Positions 33,301 to 45,489 of a DNA stretch of 64,000 nucleotides are shown here, piece after piece (the stretch's first letter is position 1; every line of letters begins with the position of its first letter). The DNA lies in the NCBI GenBank assembly GCA_037179385.1, contig CM074185.1:5513371-5577370 (forward strand), written 5' to 3'. A model generated the notes under the pieces. It did no database searches. It had not been told where the DNA came from and worked only from the letters and a program-made list of their open reading frames with translations. Made by a program: the position numbers and the translations under genes. The DNA is from Holothuria scabra (Eukaryota > Echinodermata > Holothuroidea > Aspidochirotida > Holothuriidae).

Positions 33301-34770
33301 ATAATTTCAACAATTTGGTGTCGTTTGGTGGTAACGTTTAGTAACGTTAGACACATACAGTACAGAAAAGAGTTCCCATTGACTTAGTGTTGGAGTGTGC
33401 AGTGAGTGTGATGCAAAAGGGCTAAGGTATCCTTATAAATACCCAGAAAACCAGAATTTTAGAGGAAGAGCTGGAGTTGCTGTAAATTTGTAGGCCTTCG
33501 TGATTTCGAAAATTGTAAATTTTGCGCCCGAAACGACCCTTTTCATCCCCCAATGCAGCCCCCAAACCCCACATAACCTATCAATTACAACGCCCATATA
33601 ACTCCAAATCCAATTCCACTTATGGCACCTAAGCTACCTTCTCAAAACAAGCTGAGTCATAGCAGCTCACAGACAGAAAGCGAAGTTCAACCCAAGGTCA
33701 AATGAAGTTAATTCCCCAGGGAAGACATGTGCACTCAAGCGTGCTTCAAATGTAACCAAAGGATTTCAAATGTAAACAAAGTGCCAAAGCTCAGCCATTT
33801 TACAGCAGATGTCAAAAAATACTTCGTATCAAATGTAAGAGGAAGTTGTCTAGAACAATGTCATGCACAAAAATTACAAAACAAAATTAAAACCGATAGT
33901 GTTTGGGGGAAAAATGAAGACAAATGCTCATCTTTCACCTTATCTGCATATTTGCATACATAATGAGCTCAAAATATTCCAAAAAAATATACATCCAAAT
34001 CTCCTATCTGAACTCTTTATCTTTGATGTCGGGTTCTCACAGAAATATTTCTTGTAAGCCTAGCAATATTCACTATCATTAAGAAAAGAAAATTTACTGT
34101 CAGCGGAAAAGCATTAAATCAGGGGGTTGGGCAATGATGAGTCGGCCGCATTCACACTAGGCAACAGCGTCTTCACGACGAGTAAACTACAACTCGAATC
34201 TCACACGAAAAAGCTTTAAAGTGCACATTAAGTAATTCGAAAATGTATTTGAAGCAACATAAAAAAGAATTTTTAACAGTCCAAGTCCCATCTTCAAAGG
34301 ACAATCTTGAGCCGAGGTATAAGATGTTGAAGTTAATTCTCTCAAACCAGGGAGTTGCAACTCCCTGCTCAAACCAAAGAGGTACATTGCGCAATAATTT
34401 GTGATGTCATTGTTGTAATACTCAAGTTACAAGTTTTGTATTCCTTTGTTTTTCTGAGAGTTACTGCACCTACTGTATCAAGGTGTGAGAGTACTCTTAC
34501 CCTTAGGGGGTGATGTAATCAATTAAGCCCTTCCTGTACAACATGCTATGCAAGCAAACAAGAAACGCTCAATGTCATAAAAACATTTTTAATTTTAAAG
34601 GGAAACAGTAGATTTAGTAAGTTGTACAACAAGAAAGTCATGAATTATTGCGCAATGGACTAATTTGCTTTAAGTGAATTAATTTCAACATTTAATATCT
34701 CAGCTCAAGAATGTTCCATGAAGATGAGAGTAGGACTGTTCGAATTCATTTTTCATTCTGTTTAATATAA

Positions 34771-35674
34771 TTTTTTTTTTTTTTTTATCTCATCGCTCCA
34801 TGAGGAGGATGAGATATTGCAGTCACTTTGCCTATCAGGCTATATATGGCAATGCCAGCTTGAATCGCAATGGTTACCATGGTAACGGTAAATTTTCCCA
34901 ATTTACAAGTCTCAAGGTCTAACCCATAGTGAGGTACCCCGGGTGACTGAAGATCCAGGGCTGAGAGAGGGGTCAAAAGTCAAAACCTGTCCGTGTGTGG
35001 GTGTGTGATGGTGGGTGTGTGTGTGTATATGTGTGTGTCTAATTTTTTCCCTATTTTCTTGAAACTTGGGAAGATGGTAACTTAGGTACAACAATTGCAT
35101 TGTTATACCATAACCGTAAGTGAATGTCAAAGGTTACAGGTCAAAGGTCAAATTGAGTGAAATCACCTTTTCTTCTATAATTCCAAAACGAAACGTTCCC
35201 CAGACACGAAACTTCGCACATATGATGATTGCATCTAGACCCACCAAAAATATGTGGTTGCCATAGCAACAGAAATCAAAGGTCAAGTGTAAGAGTGGAA
35301 CAAAAATTTTTCAAGTGATAATTTGTTCGTAAAACAACCTTTTTGTCCCTTAAACTCCTCCTGGTGGGCTTGATTGATTCTTTTCAAATTTGGTAAGTGG
35401 GAACTTATGTCTCCCAGAACCTCCTAAGTAAAGGTCAAAGGTCAGAGGTCAAAGGTCACATTTTACAAAAGACCAATTTTTTTACTATTTTGTACTAAAA
35501 CTTTCAAAAAACCTTCATTTTACATGAAACTTCACAAGTATATTAGGGTGGACTAGTCCTACCAAAATATGTAGTTCCCATGGCAACCAAGGTCAAAGGT
35601 CACGTGAAAGGGGGCCTAATACTTTTTCTTGCATTTACTTTTACTCTAAACGGAAGCATCCCACAAATCTGAAA
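34771..35674 (-). repeat. Poly(A)-tailed dispersed repeat, copy 2, 3' part
   Basis: Minus-strand copy of the repeat at 1-735. It ends in the GATGAGAT hairpin (34787-34815) and a tail of 16 A (T16 at 34771-34786). The (TG)n at 34985-35040 corresponds to (CA)n in copy 1. Several direct AGGTCA repeats occur (35127-35150, 35426-35458). Its 5' part continues at 43069 beyond the inserted transposon. Confidence 0.7.
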
Positions 35675-38600
35675 GTCTAAAGGTAGGATTCCATATGTAC
35701 GGATGCGTATGCGGATACGGATACGGCAAAAATCGCTCACACATGGTTTCAACGAGCTTGATTCCATCAGTACGGATGCGGAAACGTTGTCGGATCCGGA
35801 AACGCATGCGGTAAACTCGACCGCACCATGTAGCGATTGGTACGGCAAATCAGATGCGGTAAACAGTTGAAATGACGTCATGATAAAGACAATCGTAAAC
35901 TTGCGACCACCTCAGCCATGCAGTGCTTTCACAATCCAGCGACGAAAACACGTATTTGACTGGATCGAGGATAAATTTAATATGTAAGCTTGGTTATGGA
36001 TCATTCTTCTTCTATGATGCGAGCTTTTTGGCCATACAAATATAGAAAAGTTATACCAAAATGTTTCAGAGTGCTGTAAATGTGATGGACACAGCAGGGA
36101 ACTAAGCAGAGTATGTTAAGCCTATAGGAAAAGCGTGCACTTTTCGTAACGTTAGGCCTAACGTTGTACCTGTGCACAGTATAGGCTGTAACCTTCACTG
36201 TGAGTCGGAATACTACCTTAGTCCTAGTCCATGAACAGGGCTTTTAACTTCGCTTAAAGAGTAGCGTTAGAACTTACTAGGCCTAGCCTTCGTCTAACGT
36301 TAGTGCGGAGTAAACAAAGTTGAAGTAAGCAGGCCACGTACAGTTTTCCAAGACTTCCAAGACTAGCAATGGTCGGTACCTGAGTTGATCGTCTTTGATT
36401 TTGAGTCAGTCATTACTTTTTTATACTGCCTCCCCTACTTTTAGGCCTAACTAACGTTAGGCCTAAAAAACATAGCCAGCATTGCATGTAACACAATGTT
36501 TTCACTTGGCTGACTCTAAATTGGTATCAGTCACTACCACTGCCGTAGACTAAAAATGAGGGAAAGGGCTTTTCATCAAGTCTAAAACGTCTGCTAGCCC
36601 CAGCCCAGTGTCAACTGAAGGTCCCATCAGATCTTCTTCTTTTTTCAAAGGCAGCACATGCAAAAGCCAGACCAGGCTATCCTGTGCTGTTGAACTAGGA
36701 CTAAGGGAGTCGGATGAATAACTAGCTACAATGATTTTGGTCAAGGGCTAAGAGCTGGATTCATTTGCAGATAAGAATGACTAGCCTTTGCCTAGGTAAC
36801 GTCAATTTTGTGTAGCATAGGCCAACACCTAGGCCTATAATGTAATCCTGATCATCTTCAAGTTCAAGATAGAGCTAGGCTAGGCCTATGTATATTCCAT
36901 AAGCTAGCCCTATTCTATCCTAGATCTGCCTAGCCCGCTTAGGCAGAGGGTACAAACATGAAGTTAAACTCAGCCCTTAACTGAACAGGACCGGCCTCCT
37001 GCTGCCATGGAGAGATAAATCTGTGTCTTTCATCCAAGTTGTGGTGCAGGGTTGGGTCAAAGTTCTACATTTGTTGCATTGATGCAACCTAGGTCTAAGT
37101 GGTGCAGGGAGTTGTCAGGTACACCTACCTGCTTGGAGCAACATGGATGCGTCGTACAGGAAACGTGCGGAAAATCCCATGCAATGTTGAGTCAATTGTA
37201 TAACAGATGGACTGCTTCAATTACTTAAGTGTTTTGTTACTCCTAACAGAATTCACAGAGACTCAATCGATAAGTGCAATGTATGCAGGTTAACTACCGC
37301 AGAAAATTTGCCACTTAATGAGAGCACTTAAAGTCTAGTGTGAGCCATCAGGGCTGTTTACCCTTTTGCCTGATGCAATTAAAAATTACCATCAAAACAA
37401 GTGAATATGCTCTGAATGAGTGTGACGTTGATTTTAGAGATATTTTCTGGTGGTTTTTACTAGGGTGTGATATGAAAGAAGAATATTCCAGACCATGCAC
37501 TCTGATTAATGTAGCTAAACCCTGGCTTAGCTCACTTAAATATGTATCATTTTAAAGACAGTTTATTTTTGTTAAATACATTTTCTTTTCAAAGCGTTCC
37601 AGCAAAGTCAGATTTCCTGTTTTTATTTGCCTATCTTGTTTGTCTTTGAATTAAATGCTATCAACCTTTGTAGGGTCAAATGTATAGCCTATAATTTACC
37701 TGATTTGTTTATTACTTTTCAGGGACTATCTGTGAAGTATAACAATGATTTCTCCATCAGTGCTCCATACCTGTGTGGCTGATGACTTATCCTGGTTATC
37801 AAATAGTTCAAAGGAAAAGTCTCAAGAGTTTACACTCATCAGCCAAGCTCCAAGAAATGAAATTGGAATGGTTAGTAGGTATAAAAGCAAGGCAGTGATT
37901 TGGTTTGGGTTGAAACTTGACAAAAATTTCTGCACCTTTTTACAGAAAGTCTTTTTTCATAACTTAATATCAACATTTGTAAAATAAGAAGATGAGGCAG
38001 TACATCTTTCTTCAAAAATGAGGTTCTCACTAGTTCTCACCTTCACAGTGTTACAGAAAAAGTAAGTAAAATTTGTGTTCAAGAAAATTTTTTTGCCAAA
38101 ACTTTCAAAAAGGTCGAATTGGTCAATTTCAGCATCTCCAGCATTATTCATATTTGAAGCGATACTGCTGTTGCTTAGCATTTTTTAGACAGAATGAATA
38201 TTTAATAATGATTTTTAATGTATTTGGAATGTAATTGGACTGAAACATTCCCTAACTAACTAAAGATACAGGTATGACCACAACTTTTTGTAATCCTCTT
38301 TGATCACTTGTTCATTCTGCAAGAGCAATCTTGTATGTCCTCTCCTAGAAGCTCCCAAAGTCCCACACTGCCCCCAGTCTTTGTTAGTACTAAGGTGCGT
38401 TGCATTAGGCAAGATCAATACATGTATGTATTTCCAAACTGTGACTGTAGTCTGTACTTCTCATGTTTCCCCATCAGGTACAGTAGTAGAAAGGCTGTGT
38501 CAGTACTTTTCATCAAACTGAAAGTGGAGTTTCAGTGTTAGTCATGAGATTCAGGTATTAGCTGTTACGGAAACTCCCTGACTGCCGACATCATCATGTA

Positions 38601-41600
38601 CAGTACCTGTGGTACCGATATTTAGATGAAGACCTCTGCATCACTCATCTTCAACACAGACATCACACCTTTCAGTAGAAGACATCTTCTAATGCTGTTG
38701 TCATAAAAAGTAAGTTTGTTGCACATTCAAGGCCGCACTTAGAAAATGTATAAGATTAGACCTTCCCATTCAGCTATTCACCAGGCCAAAGTAGGAATTG
38801 GCACTGTGAGATTTACCCACACCCCTGTGGAACTTACCCACAACCTCATCCTCTCCCCCTCAGCCCCCCCCCCCCAAAAAAAAAAAATAAAAAGGGACAC
38901 ACATTTTTATTACCCACAAATATCATCATGATGTATATCCCCACTTTTCTTGCAAAATATTTTAACTCTTTTAAAAGCTATGTTAACCCACTACTTGAGT
39001 ATTCATCTGCCTGATAATTTTTTGTATGAAGGAAATCCAATCGATATGTGTTTGTAAAGTATGTCATGTTAGAGTAGTCTGTTGAGTTGTTACATTCCTG
39101 ACCTTGTGGTTACAATGAGTAAGGCCTATTGTTTTCTTATAAGAGGGGGGAAAAAGGAAATAATCTTTTTTATGAGACCTACATATCATCAATAAAACTT
39201 TTTTATAGATAGAGGTTATACTTGTTTTTTCGCTTCATTTGCAGAGCAAAATGTGTTGTTTAGCTTTAAGTTATGTCTTAAATCTACATATTTAATGACT
39301 TTGACTTTTAGTTTTGTATTCAATTATACACACTTGACTGCTGAATGATGATTTAACTTTTAACATCCCCACAGGGACGAAAATCAGCCAGCCTTCAAGG
39401 TCATTACCATCATGCTATTGAAATCTTTCGCCTAGAGGAGGACTCAAAATTTTACACCTGCATCTAGCAAGAAAAGAAATTAGACATTAGTAGGCCATCT
39501 GGAGAAGATGACTTGGAGAAAAACATGTTTGAAGCAGCATTCTGCAATTCCCAGGAAAGCCATCAATTGATAAAGAACTGATCCAACGATTGTTGCATTT
39601 TTGGTACACTCATAAAACACTGGGATTGAATTTAACCAGGATTGCTGTTCTGCTTACTCCAACATAACTTCTAGTAAAATTTTCCATGAAATTCTGGTTG
39701 AACTAAAGCAAATCCAAGTAACACTAACACAAATTATTGTTGGAGTAACTAGGAACATTAACCAAGATTGTGTTGAAGTAAATAGAGCACAGATCCTGGT
39801 TAAACGTTAGCCCGGCGTTTTAAGAGTGTAGAAACAACAGACACCTTTTTATTTCTTCGGAGTGTTTTTTAATACAATTCCTTGTTGGGAAATTGATGTT
39901 TATTAATTGTGCCAATGTTGAATTGGATCTAAAGAGGTTGCTGACATTTTTGGAAGACATATTTAGTTTGGAAACTGGGCCATAAAACTCCATCTAAGTA
40001 ACTAACTGGAAGACATTTATATGTCTAATGTCACAATGACATTAAATGATTCTCCCTTTTGCTACATTAGCCTAAAATGATGTAAGGATATATTGAATGC
40101 TTTGATTCCTAATGTGCCCTAATGTGACGAGACAGCACTTCTGCTGAACAGTGTTTATTCCTTGATTCACATTCAATCCAGTTACGCCACAATATGTGGA
40201 TACGAAACTTCGAGATGACCATTTGGAGGGTATGCAGTAACGAACCATGGTTTTACTTTACACATATTAAGCATCGTACCATTTAACGAATTTAGGATTG
40301 GATATGCAATGCTCCATACTGTTTTGAATGATGTTAGTGAGTCATCATTCAAGTCAAATCATTCTATTTCTGGTGCAAGTGTGTAAAGGGACTGGGTATT
40401 ACACTCCACCTAGCCCATTGGCTAAATAGTCTATATTAAATGATTAAAGTGTGGTAGCGCTTCACCAAACAATTCATGAGAACATTGGCTCATACAGTTT
40501 TGTTTAATTTCAAACTGGATGCAACCCAGAAAAGCTCAGAATAATAAGATCAATTCTTCTTCTTCTTTTGTCTACAATTGGAAACACAAAGAGATTCCCA
40601 CCGACTGTAGTATAAGGTCCTGGATGAGCAATTTAGCCTCGTGATCTTCAAAACGTTAAACTTATATAGCAAGAGCAGTCACCCAAACTTAATTTGGAAC
40701 AACAGATATATCTCACAATTTTCCTTTCAGGACTTCATTACTGTATATTCAAGGTAAATTTAGCAGTAACTCCTAGTAATTTCCTAATTTGAGAGGAAGA
40801 AACGTTCTCAAATCACTCTCAATCACCAAACATAAAACAGGACAGGAGAGTCTACTTGACAAATTTAAGTTCAGGTTACTGCATTTCCCCTTGAAATTCA
40901 CTTCTGTTTTGGTTGTTGAAAATAAGTTGACGTGACTGCATTGTTTGTGTCAATTCACTTTGTCTTTCTATCCCTTTGTTCCTTGTAGAAATATATAAAT
41001 TTTCTCAAATTCTCTTACTGTTCTTAGACCTCCTTCCCACACCTAATGTTATGTGGATGGTCATGAACCCGAGATGTTGCTTTTGGACTTTGGACTTGCT
41101 ATTATAGACAATAATGTTCCCAAGAGCTGCCCATTTTAATCAAATGATGCACTACTTTTTGTTTTGTTTTATATTTGTAATGACAGTCTATATGTAACAG
41201 TTCAGTACTGTGACATAACAGGTATTATCAACTTTGCAGCATTTTGAAACTGTTTCTCTGTTTTTTGTTTTTTATCGTTCCATACAAATAAGTCAATAAA
41301 ATTCTCTCTCAATGTTATCATATGTCTCTATGTCTCTACCTTAGCAGTTGTCATTCCCCTAGTCATTCCTTTAAACTTGTAAATTATCACATGACTATTT
41401 CACTATGACTACTGACAGCGTTAAGGTCAAGTGAAGTTATCTTAACTTAAGTTAGTCTAGGAGTGTTACCTATTTCATAAATCTTAAGAATCATGTGGCA
41501 ATATATTTTTTCTTTGAATTGGGATATTTATGAGGAGAGACTCATTGTTTGCATTGTATTTGCAATATTGAAGTTCTAAAATAAAATGAATGACAAGGGT

Positions 41601-43068
41601 TTACTTGGATAAAGAAAAACAAGAATTTATAGTGAGAATGGTCTGTTAATAATTAACTATAAATTTGGGAAGACTGGGCTAGCCCTTTAGTAAAAAAGCT
41701 GGAAACTGTTGGGAGAGTTAAAATATTCACAACTTTGATCAAATTCATAACAAGTATCATGACCAAGTGTTTCAATTTTTTTGAAGTGTGACTTAAAAGC
41801 ATATTTCAGTGTTTTTTCATTTAAGTCTTGAAAAAAGACAAAACCCAACACCATGTCCTCCAAACCCTGTCGCAATACCATTTTCCTTACTCAAAATGTT
41901 TCATTTTACTGGTTATTTGTTAAAAAAAAAAAATCTTCACCTTTCAACATAGCAACAGGGACTTATTTTAATGTGGGTATATTGTGTCAGATTCCCTTTG
42001 TTTTTCTTTATAATTAAATGTCCTGTTTCTCCTTGAAATTTGATACTCTTGGAATGTTATATACCTTTAATTGTAGCTCTAGCATATGTTGGGAATAGCT
42101 AACAAAGTTACTTAATTATCTCTGTATAGGCATCAAAAGCATAAATAAATGGAATGCAATGTGAAATTAATGTGCCATGATGACATCGCAGATTTCCCAT
42201 AATGGACTAATTCCCCCAAAATTTGCAGTACTTTGAAAATAACTTTGCTATATGCAATTGAGATGCAGTTTTCATCTGATGAAGAAGAAAAGTTTGAATT
42301 TGTCTCTGGAAAAGGCCTTTGAGGGACCAGCCGCGGGAACCGACACTGAACTTTCTACACAGCAACGCACTTTGAGGGTTATATAAAAATGGAGTTCGTA
42401 ATATCGCCGAAATTTAAGGGTTACTGCATGCCTTGGCTAAGTACAAGGTATACCCCTCAGCTGTGTTGCTTCAAATTTCAATACAAATTGGGGTCAAAGG
42501 TTGTACAATATCTTTGAACAATTGAAGGAAAAACCAGACAACTCCTTTTCACCAATTAGAACCTTTTGATATCTCTGCAAACTGGCAAACAACATTGCTT
42601 AAATAAGTCAGCTTGATAACCAGAAAATTTCCAAGTGGTTTTATTAGGGTCTGATCCTAGCACCAGTCCAGCAGCCTCCAAGACAATATTTCCACGTATT
42701 GCATTTAATATTTGGTGGCTGAAGGTCCAATTATCTGCGGCATGTGCTAGAACTACGTGATGTCTATCTTTATAGGCCCTATCACAGATTATTGTTACCT
42801 CAGTGTTCTCAAGCTTCACTAAATGCATCGTTTGGCCCTTTAATTGGAACGTTGAACCCTGTTTAATACCATTTCACCCGGAAATTGTCCTCTCTCATTA
42901 TTACTTTTATTTCTCGTTTATAAAATCACCCACGCTTTACGTCCGGATCTGCATCTGATCCGTATTCGCATTGATGGAATCAAAACCGTCTGCATCCGCA
43001 CACCGCATCCGGACGCCGCAACCGCATTCCGTATCCGCATCCGTACTTATGGAATCCTACCTTTAGTG
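35675..43068. mobile_element. 7.4-kb inverted-repeat DNA transposon of unknown type
   Basis: The left end begins CTAAAGGTAGGATTCCATAT then GTACGGATGCG; the right end is its inverse, with GGAATCCTACCTTTAG ending at 43068. Subterminal regions at both ends repeat GGATGCGGATACGG-like words. The boundaries are confirmed because flanking sequences 34771-35674 and 43069-43230 join into one copy of the dispersed repeat. No clear target duplication was found. I recognise no transposase; open frames are all under 100 codons. Inside are AACGTTAGGCCT-rich DNA (36100-36500) and a small MITE (39605-39830). Confidence 0.65.
39605..39830. mobile_element. 226-bp MITE with TA target duplication
   Basis: Left CACTCATAAAACACTGGG with TTTAACCAGGAT further in; right end inverted, CACTCTTAAAACGCCGGG with TTTAACCAGGAT. 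TA flanks both ends (39605-39606, 39829-39830), suggesting a Tc1/mariner-type mobiliser. It sits inside the 7.4-kb transposon. Confidence 0.7.
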
Positions 43069-43230
43069 TAATAGCCTACGCATGACAAGTTGTATCGATA
43101 TGTGTGGTTGTCATGGCAATCATGGACATAGTGCACGTTACAGATTTTCAAAGGTTAAGATGGGCATGACACCGCAACAAAAACATTTTTGTTTTTTCAA
43201 AATTAGATACATTATTTTACAAATATCATC
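43069..43230 (-). repeat. Poly(A)-tailed dispersed repeat, copy 2, 5' part
   Basis: Reads on the minus strand as TGTCATGCCCATCTTAACC and ATTGCCATGACAACCACAC, matching 1-160 of copy 1. It is separated from the rest of the copy by the 7.4-kb transposon. Confidence 0.7.
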
Positions 43231-43438
43231 TCACACCCCATTAAAAACCCTTACAATTCAGTGTAAATGGTATTCGAAGGAACACGTTCTAAATCCAATT
43301 TTAAAAATGCCGCAACAGCTCACGTGACTTTTACGACGCAATTGGCGGTATAAACCCCACCATTTGGCGCGCATTTAGATGTGGAACTAATGTAGCGCTC
43401 GGTAAAGTTATCTTATCTTAGCAACCTCATGAAAACGT

Positions 43439-43705
43439 TTGGATCACAATACAGAGTCCAACATACAAAGCGAAAGGAGCGGCCCATGGTGGGATTCAGA
43501 GCAAATCATTGGCCAATATGTTCGCGAGCATATGCGCGCAGGTAAAAATAGTTCTGTTTTTGTGCAAGAAAGACTCGGTTCGGGCGCTTTGAAGAACAGC
43601 TACGAACATGTATGGATAGACCACAACAAGCGTGTCCCCACTACGAGCGCGTCTTTACTGTGTGAGCTGTTTGGTGAAGATGCTATTGCGAATACTAAGC
43701 AGTGA
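43439..43705 (+). other. Unexplained short open frame
   Basis: An 88-codon frame without an ATG start (opens at TTG) encodes a hydrophilic stretch including SGPWWDSEQIIGQYVREHMR and HVWIDHNKRVPTTSASLLCE, ending at a TGA. Its composition looks protein-like compared with neighbouring noise, but I recognise no family and see no convincing splice context. It could be a fragment of a transposon protein or chance. Confidence 0.25.
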
Positions 43706-45309
43706 CCCTGCAATGCACAATTCACAATGTAGTCAGCGGTCACGCTCACTGCTATCGTAGCAACGGTGTTTGCAATTATGTATGCGCTAACACGCGTTAC
43801 CATGCACATGATTCGATGATTGTGAGGTCTCTGGTACAGTGTTGCTAACCGTGCCTCCGATGACGTCAGCATTTTGGGACGCGTTCACATACGTTTTTTT
43901 TCGCTTTCGAATTTCAAATGGTCTGAGCCTGGCCTGTACTTGGGAATTCAAAACGTCTTACTTCGGTATTTATGGACACAATTTAGTACGGAAATCATTC
44001 ATTTTATGTCAAGTAGTACCCAAAGAACAGTTACCGAGAAACATACTTTGGCCGTCATCAGTTAATATAAATAAGCTAGACTGAGCCTCGGGCCTAGGTT
44101 AGTACTTCGTGGTAGCAGTCTCGTCTTCACAAGTGAAATTCTTATTTTACCAGCTTTTATGCTGCAGTGAGGTTTTTAAGTTCCTGCTCTCACTTCACAT
44201 TGAAAGTCGCTATATCTAGAGTGTTCTCATATGGTCTATGCAGACAGTTGTTTTCACTCCAAAGTTGCTGTAGTTCTGTTAGGCTTAGTAGTATTAAAGT
44301 TTAAGTCTAACCTAGGGCTAGACTTGAAATCTGAAGCTGGTTAACGGTATGTAGGCTAGGTCTGGGGCTTGGGCATGGCTAGACCCACGCGATTCATAGG
44401 CTTGAGTTATAACCCAAGATGTGAAACTATGGGTGACTAACATTAGGTTAGGCATCGGGCCTACCTATCTTACATATTAGTGCCCTCACTTGGCGGTTCT
44501 GAAACATCGCCAAAGAAAAAAAACCTGCGTGACAATTTCTTGCGTTTAACATGGCGCACACACCCAGTTTTTTAATTGAGACGCACTTGATGTGCATAAG
44601 AGCTCGACACATGCAGTTTGCCGTCGCGTCAAAATGGAGAATACGCCCAGCTAGCGCCTGAATAATAACAATTACACACTTCAAATAGGAATTTCAAAGG
44701 ATTGTGGCAGAGAGCGCAAATAAAACTTCTAGCGCAAAAAAGTTCCAGTTCTATAACTAACTTGCGCACATGTTAGCGATGAGATATGCAACTCCGTGGA
44801 TTGTTCTCTTGTTAAGTTTTTTTTTTTACTTGAGGTACACTTTAGTTGCTAAATACACAGTTTGGGGCTGTTTACAGAGTTTAAATGTAATGTGAAATTA
44901 CAGAACTTCCTAGTGACTCTGCTGGCAAAAAATCTGTCCAAAAAAATAATTGCATACTGTAAAATTTACGTAGGTTTTCAGTAAACTGAAATAACACAAA
45001 TTTTCCCGAAAGTATGCTTCCAAAAATGTTCTGTTAAAAATATGTATTTTTGCATTTTACTGTGATAAAAACCACTTGTTATGATACTTTCTGAAAACAA
45101 TGCGTTCCATCTATATGTTTTTAGCAATACAAAATATATTTAACTTTTAAAGTCAGCGTCAATGTGGAATATGTCACCTTAATTTTACTTATGTGGACCA
45201 ATTGACAATAACATGACCGACTGGTTTGTTATATACAATTTTCGGTAGTCAAGAGGCTTCTTCTTGAAATCTTGGTAAAAACCGTGTCATACTTGTGTTT
45301 TTATTTCAG

Positions 45310-45489
45310 TGAATCAATGCAATCGTCCAGCAGAACCTACCAATGGACATTCAGATGCCGATCTTGAATCTTACCATTATGAAGAAACAGTAAGTTTTGA
45401 CTGCGATCCTGGATACATACTTAAAGGAAGTAGCACCATCACTTGCAACGAGCACGGGCAATGGTCTCCATCGCCACCTGTTTGCCTGG
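45310..45489 (+). CDS. Exon 9: CCP module 6
   Basis: 60-codon phase 1-1 exon (acceptor TTTCAG, donor GTAAGA). It encodes NQCNRPAEPTNGHSD, VSFDCDPGYILKG, ITCNEHGQWSPSPPVC. It is the most canonical CCP of the gene, close to the family consensus in length and core residues. Confidence 0.85.

Larger units (their letters stand above)
27629..45309 (+). other. Intron 8 (17.7 kb)
   Basis: Largest intron. It holds a hAT MITE (28542-28810), a foldback element (29944-30324), a dispersed repeat split by a 7.4-kb transposon (34771-43230), a TA-flanked MITE (39605-39830) and an unexplained short open frame near 43439. Stretches 28950-29940, 30330-34770 and 43710-45300 show no recognised feature. Confidence 0.6.

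Noticed and set aside
42272..42300. CTGATGA followed by GAAAA
   Set aside because: No stem II or stem I pairing; chance match. The same applies to CTGATGA at 51430 and 37780.
42556..42828. 90-codon minus-strand frame near the right end of the 7.4-kb element as a transposase
   Set aside because: No catalytic motif or recognisable transposase domain is visible.
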